Shown here in pieces: positions 36,272-44,225 of a DNA stretch of 44,225 nt. Position numbers and translations under genes: made by a program. The stretch spans positions 1-44,225 of the forward strand of contig JAJPRE010000012.1 of the NCBI GenBank assembly GCA_023700245.1, written 5' to 3'. The stretch is from Candidatus Thalassarchaeaceae archaeon (lineage in GTDB: Archaea > Thermoplasmatota > Poseidoniia > Poseidoniales > Thalassarchaeaceae). The stretch's first letter is position 1. Each line of letters opens with the position of its first letter. A model generated the notes under the pieces. That model did no database searches. It was not told the origin of the DNA and saw nothing but the letters and a program-made list of their open reading frames with translations.

Positions 36272-39200
36272 ATGATATCTAAGAAAGAGCTAAAGGCATT
36301 CCTACTTGTATCTTTAATGATATTTAGTACTCAAATTGCAATTTTAGAGAGATTTGATTACTCTTCGAATGAATTAAAAGGCCTTGAACCTCGATTTGAA
36401 TCTAACAATGGTGATGTTACAATTATTTCAGTAGGAAATTCTCAATCTTGTGCAATTGGAACTGACAATAAAATGAAATGTTGGGGCGATGGAGATCAAG
36501 GCAAAACAGGTCATGAAAATATTGGAGATTATGGCGATGAGAGTTTGGAAATGGGTAGATACCTATATTTTACTGATGTCGGAGAAGACTTGACTTTCAT
36601 AGATGTAGCATTAGGAAATACATTCTCTTGTGCACTGGTCAATGATAGTTCAATCAAATGTTGGGGTGAAAATGATAAACTTGGAAATAGTGTTGGATTA
36701 ACTGGTTCTGGATCAAGAGGAGATGGATATCTCGAAATGGGAGTAAACGTCAATACCGTCAATATTGGTTCTTGGAATGCTACTTTGATAGAAGCTGGAG
36801 GCAGGCATGCTTGTGCAGTCGTAAATGATGGTTCAGATGATTCTGTAGTTTGCTGGGGAGAAAATTCCGCAGGCCAAATAGGAGTTGGAAATACGAATAC
36901 TATTGGTGACGATTCGGGAGACTTAGTAGGAGGAGAATTACCTCATGTAGATTTACCGAGCAGGGGAGGCATATCTGGCCTAGCATTAGGTGATGATCAT
37001 ACATGCGTCTTATGGAGTGATGGAGAGATGGCTTGCTGGGGCGATAATTCTGGCGGACAATTGGGCATCGGCAGTACAGACACCATAGGCGATGAATCAA
37101 ATGAAATGAGTTCTAGCTTGGTATTGGTAGATTTACCAACAGATAGGACCGCTACTTCGATTACTGCCGGTAATGATTTCACATGTGCAATTTTAGATGA
37201 TGCAAGTATTGCTTGCTGGGGATATGGCAGTGATGGAAGATTAGGTACAGGGACCATTACTAACGAAGGAGATGAATCTGATGAAATTGGAGACGATTTG
37301 AACATAGTAAGTCTTGGTACCGGATTAGGAGTAATATCTGCAGATGCAGGAGATTCTCACATTTGTGCTATTTTAACAAATAATGCATTAAAATGTTGGG
37401 GTAAAAATGACTTTGGCCAATTAGGTTACGGAAATGGATTATCAATAGGTGATGATGATAATGAAATGGGCGATAATCTAAATTCAATTTCACTTGGAAC
37501 AGGAATTACCCCTGTTTCAGTACAAGCTGGAGATTCATTCACATGTAGTATAATGAACAATGAGAGAGTTAAATGCTGGGGATCTGGAGAAGACGGGAGG
37601 ACTGGCCTCGGGAAAACAGGAGCAACTGGCGATGAGGCAACCGAAATGGGAGATAATTTAGATTATGTAGAACTTTTTATGCCATTGGAAGCATTCAATC
37701 TTGAATGTGACATAGAAGGAGAAGGCATAGATTCAGAAATAATAGCCCTTGATAGTACTTCGAATAATGTTGGAAATAAAGTATCTACTACCCTCAGTAC
37801 AGAAGGGTGCGCCAGTATGTCATATGTAGATGATGAAGTAAATGCAGGTAAATTTGCAATTTATAATAACAATAAGTGGACTATCGAAGAAATATTTGTA
37901 TCAGATGCAACACTTGTTAGCACAAGCATAGCCTTGGATTCAAATAATATTCCTCATACTTTCTTTATGGATGATTCTAGTCCGCTATATTATACAAAAT
38001 CGAATGGTGAATGGCTGCTTACTGAACTCTCGACATCGTGGTTTGGATCGGCATTGTCTGTAGAAATAGATACCTTAGGTAATATATATCTGTTCTCATT
38101 GACAACAACTGAATTGAAGATAGTAGTATGTTTAGAATCCTCAGATTGTTCGGATTCATCAAGTTGGTCTGAAGTTGGTATAATTTCAATCTCTTCAGGA
38201 GGATTTGGACTAAATTCCGACATATCTTTTGACAATAAAATTTGGATTGGTTATATTGACGAAACCAGCGGATCTCCTGATGTTAAGTTGGCGACCTGTT
38301 CTAGTTCTTGTAATGTCATAGGCAATTGGCAACAAGTTTTAATAAGTAATCTTGGAGATGTTTCATCCACTAATTCTTCAATTTCTCTCGATATAGGGCC
38401 AGATAATTCTGTCCATGTAGCGCATAATAATCTGGCAAATGGCCTACAATATTCAAATTGTAATTCAAATTGTATTATATCGTCATCCTGGAATACTGAA
38501 GAAATTCCAGATGTCTATAGTACGGGCGTCCATGATATCGCAACAGGACCGGATTTATCCATAGTAATTTTAGTGGGGACACCTGATGGAGAAATTACAC
38601 TTCATAAAAAAAATAATTTATGGAATTATAATCAAGTCAGAGGAACTGGAGATTCTGGATGGATGGGGCTTGAAATTACCAATCTTGGCCAAATGTGGGG
38701 ATTCTCATTTTATCCTGAAAATCCTAATTCATTTTACCTTTTAAGACAAAATGGAATGACAACAGCTGGATTAGATTTAGACATAGATGGAGATGGTTGG
38801 TTAAGGATTGATGAAGATTCATGCGGAACAGATTTTAGAGATTCATTTAGCACGCCAACAGATACAGATGGTGATTTCATTTGTGAATTAGTAGATGGAT
38901 TAGTAAATGAATATCCATTTATTGGAGAATCAGATAGTTTAGCTGTTGGAGAAAAATTCGCTTGTGCACTATTGTCTGATGCAACTGTTGCCTGCTGGGG
39001 AGATAATTCAGAAGGGCAACTTGGGCATTCTTCTGCTGGAGCTAAAAGTGAATATGCAGTACTAGTAAATCTACCTGCAGGATTCTCTGCAACCACCATA
39101 GATGCAGGTTCTGCACATGCATGTTCGGTTGGAGAAGACTATTCTTTAGTTTGTTGGGGACGCAATTCGCAAGGACAATTAGGTAGAGGCACATTTTCCG

Positions 39201-42200
39201 CTTTTGATTCACCAAACTATGCAACACTTCCACCGGGAACAGGCGTTAGTGAATTTGCGATTGGGACGAATCACAATTGTATAAAAAGTACAAATGGGGA
39301 CATATATTGCTGGGGAGAAAGTGATGATGAGAGGCTTGGCCCAATAATTAATCCCTTATTACCGCAGATAGTAACAAATGATTTTTCAAATAATAATTTA
39401 GGTTGGACATCAGATAGTGCTTATTTTACCCTCAACAATGGTGGATATCTCCATAGAACTTTATATAACGGATGGCAAACAGTCTCGATAGAATCAGAAG
39501 ATAATATTTTAAGTTTGACGCCAGGTACAAACGTACAGTTCAAGGTTGATGCTCGATACTTTGGAAATAATGGTAATTCAGAAAAAATCAGAGTTTATGC
39601 AGGAAATACATTAATATCAGAAATTGATTATTCTCAAGATAGTGATTACTCGGTCTGGTCATATAGTTATTTTAGTGGTTATAAGACTGTTAATGTAGAA
39701 ATTCCTCAATCTTATGATGATGATGGTCGAGGTTCATTAAAATTTGAAATTTATTGCCATTATTGCGAGGTAAAAATAGATGATTTAAATATTAGTGGTA
39801 ATGGAATTGGAGGTATTGAAGATCAGAATATTCCTACAATTCTAAGTATTTTTGGTGATTCAATATCTGAAATAGCATTAGGAGATAGGCATTCTTGTGT
39901 TGCCTCATCTACGAACTCGGGTAATGTGAAAACACAATGCTGGGGATATAATGGAGGCTTAATGGCAAATGTTTTAGGAAATTATGATTATAATGGATTA
40001 AATAGTTCAAGACCGATAAGTGTTGATCTAACCGGTCCGAATAGTTTAGTTTCTTCAAATTGGTCTTCTAATTATGTAGTTGGAATTAATGCAGGGAGTG
40101 ATTTTACCTGTGCCATTATGGACAATAGAGAATCTCTGTGTTGGGGGAAATCTGCTCAGACAGAATCAGTAGATCCAAGTATAAACACAGTTACTTCTAC
40201 TGGAGATATTGGAAGGCATCCTGCCATTGTACTAGACAATGATAATTTATGGAATATTGCATATTATGACTCTACAAATGGAGATATTGGAATCGCAAAA
40301 TACAATGGTTTGTCGTGGAACATAGAATCAGTTTATTCAGGTAGTAATGATGTAGGAGAAGGTTTAGGCATTACTTTGGATAAGGATGGAAATAAACACA
40401 TAGTTGCTTATGATCAAACGGATAGTGCAATATCACATATGACTAAGTTAAGAAACTCTTCTGAATTTATAGTTAATGAGGATGGGCAGTCATATAATCC
40501 CGCGACTGTAGTAGATATAAATGGAAATATTTATCTCACATACTACGAGAATTCTGGACAAACCTTACAATTTACTCTTTTTAATGGTACGGCGTGGTCA
40601 TCTCCGATTCAGATAGATAATCAACTAAATGGACACAGTGGTTATGGAGATATTGACCTTGCAATTGATTCAACAGGCGACCTTCATCTTAGTTATTATA
40701 ACTGGGAAACCAATCCAAGTAATGATCCATTAGAACTAAAATATGCTACTTATGATGGTATTACCTGGACTACTAGTACACTCCAAAGTTGGACATGTTC
40801 AGGAACTTGTAATTCTGATAGTTTTAGGTCATCCATTGCTATAGATTCAAATGACTATCCGCATATCTCATATTACGATCAGAATAATGATACATTAAGA
40901 TATACTAATTATGATGGTTCAATTTGGATTGATGAAACGATAACAACTGATGATTCTAATGATAATGGATACTATAATTCCATAGCATTAGATAGTAATG
41001 ATTATCCTAGAATTTCATATTATAATTTAACATATCATGATTTAGATTTAGCTGTTTGGGATGGATCTAATTGGATTTTTGAAAAAGTAGATACTAGTAA
41101 CAATGTCGGATCATATCCTTCAATAGTAATTGGAAGTGATGATTTGACCAGAATTGCCTACAGATATGCATCAGGAAATGATATTAAGTATGCAATCAGT
41201 ACTGGCACTGATTGGATTATTGAAATATTTGAAGGTACATTCACTGGTAAAATTTCATTGTTACTGGATAGTTTAGATAATCCACGTATTTCTTCAATCA
41301 AAGACGATGGTACAGACAATGTAGTTTTATTTTATAATAATAGTAATGTATGGAAAGAATATAATGTTGAAGATGGTACGAATAACGATCATCCCCATAT
41401 GTTTGTTGATTTAGATGGAACAGCACACATCACATATATCGATACAAGTAGTAGGTTTGTCAGATATTCAGTAGTTTATACCGATACTGTTTATGTCAAA
41501 AATAATTTAGCATCTGTAGGTTTTGGGACTCCATACCCTGGAATATCGTTACAATTTGATGATTCGGGTAGAATTAATGCCCAATATATTGACGCTGCGG
41601 ACTCACAATTAAACCATTTAATTGTAAATGAAAAGGGAGATATTCATTCATCTCTTATTGATGACTTTGGTTCCACATATAATTCAATAGCAATAGATAG
41701 TAATGGATATATTCACGTAGCATATTACAATGGGACGTATTCATCATTGATGTATGCAAAATACAATGGGATGTCATGGTCCATAGAAGAAATAGATAAT
41801 GAGGGGAGTACTGGATTATGGCCTTCTATAGAAATTGATAATCAAGATATTCCACATATTTCTTACACTAGTGATAATAATAAACTAAAATATGCTAAAT
41901 TAAATGTCTCTTCATGGGAGGTACAATTAGTAGATACAGGATATAATTTTGAACAAACATCGATAGCTATAGATTCTTCAGATTATCCCCATATATCTTA
42001 CAAATCTTATGCTTATAATAATAGCTTAAGCACTTATGAATACTTGTTAAGATATTCCCACCATAATGGCACTGATTGGGCCGTAGAGGATATTAAGACC
42101 AGTACAAGAACATCATTCAGTGCTTATTCTTATACAGGAAGTTCAAATTCAATTGCGATAAATAGTACTGACTCGATATTTATAACATATGCAGAAGATT

Positions 42201-44225
42201 ACTACGATGATCTGTATATTGCCATTAAAAATAATGGGAGTTGGACGACTACGAAGGTAGCAGATTTTGCATATCAATCATTAGGTTCGGATATAGCAAT
42301 AGATACTTCTGATGGACTTCATGTGGCATTTACAGATGTCGTTGGCCGTGATTTACATTATGCATATTGTCAAAACTCATGTGAAGTTGAGAGTTCATGG
42401 ATAATCACAGCGGATGTCGATACATCGAGCAGTTCCCAAGGATATTACCCTAAAATAGCACTAGATTCCAATAATAATCCACACGTTTCATATCATGATG
42501 ATAGTGGAAACGATTTAGAATATGCGTACTGTTACAGTTCGTGTGATATTGTGAGTTCTTGGATAAAACAAACTTTAGATTCAGTGGGGGGAGATAGGCC
42601 ATCAATAGAAATAGATAATGATGATAATATATACATTTCATATTATAATACAACTCAAACTAGTATAGATTACATAAAAATATATTCAGGTGTAGATGAA
42701 ATTAGTAATATAGCAAATGTTGGAAGTCACCATTATCAACTTGGTTCAGCTCTATCTGATATGACTCTACACCTATCATATTATAATGGAAATGACAGTT
42801 CTGGTAAATTACAATATTCGTTCAAAAATTCTTCAACAGGCATTTGGGAAAATTATGTAGTTGATGAAAGCTCAAGTAAAACAGGATTATATTCAGATAT
42901 AGACATAGATTCTAACGGTAACCCACATATATCATATTTGGATGCCACTGGCAATAAAATAAAATATGCATATTTTAATGGGGAATCATGGATAATATCA
43001 GAAATAGCTAATGTTGGCGGAACAAGTGGTTACACTTCCATCATATTAGACAGTTTAGACCGAGCAATAATTGCTTATCATGACTCAACTACAGGAGATT
43101 TGATGATGGCTAAATGGAATGGAGATATATGGAACATTGCTTCTCAGGATGATGGGTCTGTTGGTCAAGGTACAGATATTTTAACAGATGATACGGGGGC
43201 ATCATTTATTGCATATTTCGATGAAACGGATGATGATCTAAAATTTGTTACTGCTGGTTATGAAACTCCTGTCTTAACGGGTAATTCTAATTATCATATA
43301 TCAGGAACATCATTAGACAATGGTCGAAATCCAATAGAATCCATAGACATTGGAGAAACACATGGTTGCGCAATAGTTCAGAGTATTTTGGGATGCGCGG
43401 GAGATGCCATTACGGGGCAATTAGGTAACGGAGTTACTACAATTACTACATTGGATTATGTATTTGTTAACTCAGTTCCTGGATGGACTCCAATTGAAGT
43501 TTCTGTATCAATTAGTTCAGATGTGAATGGAGGAACGTCATGTGCCATTTATTCAAATAATGTCACATATATCAGAAGTATTATGTGTTGGGGATATGGA
43601 GGTAATGGCCAAATTGGAGATGGATCAAGTGATTCAAGCAATGCCCCAAGTAGTTCCAATATTGTTAATACAGCCGTAGATACGGCATTGGGTGTTGTTA
43701 ATTCCAGTAATTACTACTCCACTGGCCCAAACGATGTCAAGAAAATTACATTATCAGATTTCTCTAATTTTGGTTGTGCAATGTCATATGTAGGACATGT
43801 GAAATGTTGGGGATACAATAGCAATGGTCAACTTGGGATTGGTAACACGTCTTCCATAGGAGATGGAGTAAATGAAATGGGTGCAAATTTGAAATTTGTA
43901 CAACTAGGATCAAATAGAACTGCAAAGGATATTGTTGTTGGCGGACAACATGCTTGTGCAATATTAGATAATGATGAAATTAAATGTTGGGGATACAATG
44001 GCTATGGTCAACTTGGAATTGGAAATAATACGCAAATTGGAGATTCCTATGAGGAAATCTGGGGCGATAACATACTGGCAGTTAGCCTAGGAGCCAATCA
44101 TACGGCATTATCTATATCTGCTGGACAATATCACACATGTGCAATATTAAATAATGGTGATGTCAAATGTTGGGGATACAATGGCTATGGCCAACTTGGA
44201 ATTGGTAACACGGCTTCCATAGGAG
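36272..44225 (+). CDS. Giant secreted repeat protein, RCC1-like and ISYYD-type propeller modules (3' end beyond window)
   Basis: The frame is open from ATG 36272 to the window edge: 2,651 complete codons without a stop. The N-terminus (KELKAFLLVSLMIFSTQIAIL) is a signal peptide or anchor. Modules in order: seven RCC1-like repeats (about residues 48-470), each with the pattern Cys-Ala-Ile...Cys-Trp-Gly-x-Asn-x-x-Gly-Gln-Leu-Gly; seven repeats of about 50 residues with core IALDSN-x-x-PHISYYD (about 483-825); one TSP3-like calcium-loop linker (DLDIDGDGW, 835-880); five RCC1-like repeats (888-1292) interrupted by a jelly-roll-like insertion (about 1033-1181); 21 ISYYD-type repeats (about 1308-2331); and at least five more RCC1-like repeats to the edge. 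No enzyme motif is seen. Beta-propeller strings suggest binding or adhesion at the cell surface. The C-terminus, and any anchor, is not visible. Confidence 0.9.
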   Translation, partial: MISKKELKAFLLVSLMIFSTQIAILERFDYSSNELKGLEPRFESNNGDVTIISVGNSQSCAIGTDNKMKCWGDGDQGKTGHENIGDYGDESLEMGRYLYFTDVGEDLTFIDVALGNTFSCALVNDSSIKCWGENDKLGNSVGLTGSGSRGDGYLEMGVNVNTVNIGSWNATLIEAGGRHACAVVNDGSDDSVVCWGENSAGQIGVGNTNTIGDDSGDLVGGELPHVDLPSRGGISGLALGDDHTCVLWSDGEMACWGDNSGGQLGIGSTDTIGDESNEMSSSLVLVDLPTDRTATSITAGNDFTCAILDDASIACWGYGSDGRLGTGTITNEGDESDEIGDDLNIVSLGTGLGVISADAGDSHICAILTNNALKCWGKNDFGQLGYGNGLSIGDDDNEMGDNLNSISLGTGITPVSVQAGDSFTCSIMNNERVKCWGSGEDGRTGLGKTGATGDEATEMGDNLDYVELFMPLEAFNLECDIEGEGIDSEIIALDSTSNNVGNKVSTTLSTEGCASMSYVDDEVNAGKFAIYNNNKWTIEEIFVSDATLVSTSIALDSNNIPHTFFMDDSSPLYYTKSNGEWLLTELSTSWFGSALSVEIDTLGNIYLFSLTTTELKIVVCLESSDCSDSSSWSEVGIISISSGGFGLNSDISFDNKIWIGYIDETSGSPDVKLATCSSSCNVIGNWQQVLISNLGDVSSTNSSISLDIGPDNSVHVAHNNLANGLQYSNCNSNCIISSSWNTEEIPDVYSTGVHDIATGPDLSIVILVGTPDGEITLHKKNNLWNYNQVRGTGDSGWMGLEITNLGQMWGFSFYPENPNSFYLLRQNGMTTAGLDLDIDGDGWLRIDEDSCGTDFRDSFSTPTDTDGDFICELVDGLVNEYPFIGESDSLAVGEKFACALLSDATVACWGDNSEGQLGHSSAGAKSEYAVLVNLPAGFSATTIDAGSAHACSVGEDYSLVCWGRNSQGQLGRGTFSAFDSPNYATLPPGTGVSEFAIGTNHNCIKSTNGDIYCWGESDDERLGPIINPLLPQIVTNDFSNNNLGWTSDSAYFTLNNGGYLHRTLYNGWQTVSIESEDNILSLTPGTNVQFKVDARYFGNNGNSEKIRVYAGNTLISEIDYSQDSDYSVWSYSYFSGYKTVNVEIPQSYDDDGRGSLKFEIYCHYCEVKIDDLNISGNGIGGIEDQNIPTILSIFGDSISEIALGDRHSCVASSTNSGNVKTQCWGYNGGLMANVLGNYDYNGLNSSRPISVDLTGPNSLVSSNWSSNYVVGINAGSDFTCAIMDNRESLCWGKSAQTESVDPSINTVTSTGDIGRHPAIVLDNDNLWNIAYYDSTNGDIGIAKYNGLSWNIESVYSGSNDVGEGLGITLDKDGNKHIVAYDQTDSAISHMTKLRNSSEFIVNEDGQSYNPATVVDINGNIYLTYYENSGQTLQFTLFNGTAWSSPIQIDNQLNGHSGYGDIDLAIDSTGDLHLSYYNWETNPSNDPLELKYATYDGITWTTSTLQSWTCSGTCNSDSFRSSIAIDSNDYPHISYYDQNNDTLRYTNYDGSIWIDETITTDDSNDNGYYNSIALDSNDYPRISYYNLTYHDLDLAVWDGSNWIFEKVDTSNNVGSYPSIVIGSDDLTRIAYRYASGNDIKYAISTGTDWIIEIFEGTFTGKISLLLDSLDNPRISSIKDDGTDNVVLFYNNSNVWKEYNVEDGTNNDHPHMFVDLDGTAHITYIDTSSRFVRYSVVYTDTVYVKNNLASVGFGTPYPGISLQFDDSGRINAQYIDAADSQLNHLIVNEKGDIHSSLIDDFGSTYNSIAIDSNGYIHVAYYNGTYSSLMYAKYNGMSWSIEEIDNEGSTGLWPSIEIDNQDIPHISYTSDNNKLKYAKLNVSSWEVQLVDTGYNFEQTSIAIDSSDYPHISYKSYAYNNSLSTYEYLLRYSHHNGTDWAVEDIKTSTRTSFSAYSYTGSSNSIAINSTDSIFITYAEDYYDDLYIAIKNNGSWTTTKVADFAYQSLGSDIAIDTSDGLHVAFTDVVGRDLHYAYCQNSCEVESSWIITADVDTSSSSQGYYPKIALDSNNNPHVSYHDDSGNDLEYAYCYSSCDIVSSWIKQTLDSVGGDRPSIEIDNDDNIYISYYNTTQTSIDYIKIYSGVDEISNIANVGSHHYQLGSALSDMTLHLSYYNGNDSSGKLQYSFKNSSTGIWENYVVDESSSKTGLYSDIDIDSNGNPHISYLDATGNKIKYAYFNGESWIISEIANVGGTSGYTSIILDSLDRAIIAYHDSTTGDLMMAKWNGDIWNIASQDDGSVGQGTDILTDDTGASFIAYFDETDDDLKFVTAGYETPVLTGNSNYHISGTSLDNGRNPIESIDIGETHGCAIVQSILGCAGDAITGQLGNGVTTITTLDYVFVNSVPGWTPIEVSVSISSDVNGGTSCAIYSNNVTYIRSIMCWGYGGNGQIGDGSSDSSNAPSSSNIVNTAVDTALGVVNSSNYYSTGPNDVKKITLSDFSNFGCAMSYVGHVKCWGYNSNGQLGIGNTSSIGDGVNEMGANLKFVQLGSNRTAKDIVVGGQHACAILDNDEIKCWGYNGYGQLGIGNNTQIGDSYEEIWGDNILAVSLGANHTALSISAGQYHTCAILNNGDVKCWGYNGYGQLGIGNTASIG
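36414..37690 (+). repeat. First RCC1-like block, seven repeats
   Basis: Cys-Trp-Gly signatures start near 36477, 36656, 36847, 37029, 37209, 37388 and 37568, about 180 bases (60 residues) apart. Each is preceded 9-13 residues earlier by a second cysteine (such as FTCAILDDASIACWG). Seven repeats equal one complete RCC1 propeller. Confidence 0.85.
37720..38745 (+). repeat. First ISYYD-type block, about seven repeats
   Basis: Degenerate copies of the hydrophobic-Asp...His/Ile-x-Tyr motif recur about every 50 residues (for example IALDSNNIPHTFFMD, VEIDTLGNIYLFSLT, ISFDNKIWIGYIDE). I count seven, the number expected for one seven-bladed propeller. Some copies are weak, so the count could be off by one. 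Confidence 0.6.
39370..39815 (+). other. Jelly-roll-like insertion inside the second RCC1 block
   Basis: About 150 residues with no RCC1 or ISYYD motif: it opens DFSNNNLGWTSDSAYFTLNN, contains PGTNVQFKVDARYF and ends FEIYCHYCEVKIDDLNISG. The strand pattern and the terminal KIDDLNI resemble carbohydrate-binding or MAM/jelly-roll modules. A sugar-binding role is possible but not shown. Confidence 0.5.
40196..43265 (+). repeat. Second ISYYD-type block, about 21 repeats
   Basis: About 1,020 residues made of about 50-residue units with the consensus S-IAIDSN-x-x-PHISYYD followed by LKYA-x-x-(D/N)G-x-x-W. I count 21 copies, from PAIVLDNDNLWNIAYYD to ILTDDTGASFIAYFD. Twenty-one equals three propellers of seven blades. 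Several units (about 40795, 42365, 42530) carry an inserted Cys-x-x-x-Cys loop. Confidence 0.75.
43330..44225 (+). repeat. Third RCC1-like block, cut by the window edge
   Basis: Signatures lie near 43393 (degenerate, Cys-Ala-Gly), 43585, 43803, 43984 and 44166. The last three are nearly identical at DNA level over more than 40 bases each, unlike the diverged repeats of the first block. The window stops inside the fifth repeat. Confidence 0.85.

Noticed and set aside
36529-39233. Minus-strand ORFs opposite the giant gene
   Set aside because: They recur because the RCC1 repeats recur; the plus frame is open throughout, with coherent domains.
36414-44225. Possible CRISPR-like periodicity of about 180 bases
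   Set aside because: The period is far too long, repeats are diverged and coding, and there are no spacers or cas genes.

Overview
The window is a compact, AT-rich archaeal chromosome segment. The archaeal markers are RNA polymerase subunit L (Rpo11), aEF-1beta with a neighbouring HVO_2753-type zinc ribbon, TruD, RlmE, an archaeal-type AsnRS, a DUF2240 protein, an HTH-10 regulator, an RNase P RNA and TATA-box promoters. Large secreted proteins with PPC-like, thrombospondin-type-3-like and RCC1-like repeats, HAE3-type RND exporters and beta-oxidation enzymes suggest a heterotrophic planktonic euryarchaeon of Marine Group II/III (Candidatus Poseidoniia). This placement rests on gene content and style, not on a phylogeny.

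Layout. Bases 1-10.9 kb, minus strand: the start of a secreted protein, a PPC/TSP3 cell-surface protein with a C-terminal membrane anchor, a 3-hydroxyacyl-CoA dehydrogenase, and a membrane-anchored subtilisin-like protease of about 2,000 residues. 11-15 kb: tRNA-Gln (+), then on the minus strand an acyl-CoA dehydrogenase, a small MerT-like membrane protein, AsnRS, tRNA-Lys and ribose-5-phosphate isomerase; RNase P RNA (+) follows. 15.4-25.4 kb: two RND-superfamily exporters (minus) flank a set of extracytoplasmic folding genes (membrane-anchored thioredoxin-fold protein, VKOR, NDP-sugar epimerase on plus; a second secreted thioredoxin-fold protein on minus) and RlmE. 25.5-31.9 kb: information-processing genes (RpoL-TruD, zinc ribbon-aEF-1beta, cupin, DUF2240, HEAT-repeat protein, an 89-aa protein, DEAD-box helicase). 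32-36 kb: a 906-aa coiled-coil protein with a C-terminal helix-hairpin-helix domain, a LysE-type exporter and an HTH-10 regulator. 36.3 kb to the end: one open reading frame of at least 2,651 codons, still open at the window edge.

How it fits together. Three secreted or surface proteins carry repeating modules with paired cysteines, and the same window encodes a VKOR, its likely thioredoxin-fold partner, another secreted thioredoxin-fold protein and a sugar epimerase. A coherent but inferred reading is a locus rich in envelope proteins plus the machinery that oxidises and possibly glycosylates them. The strongest candidate for something undescribed is the giant protein. It alternates blocks of RCC1-like repeats with blocks of a second, roughly 50-residue repeat (core Ile-Asp-Ser...His-Ile-Ser-Tyr-Tyr). 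I count 7 and then 21 copies of the second repeat and 7 copies in the first RCC1 block, as expected for strings of seven-bladed beta-propellers. No CRISPR array, insertion sequence, prophage or integrase was seen.
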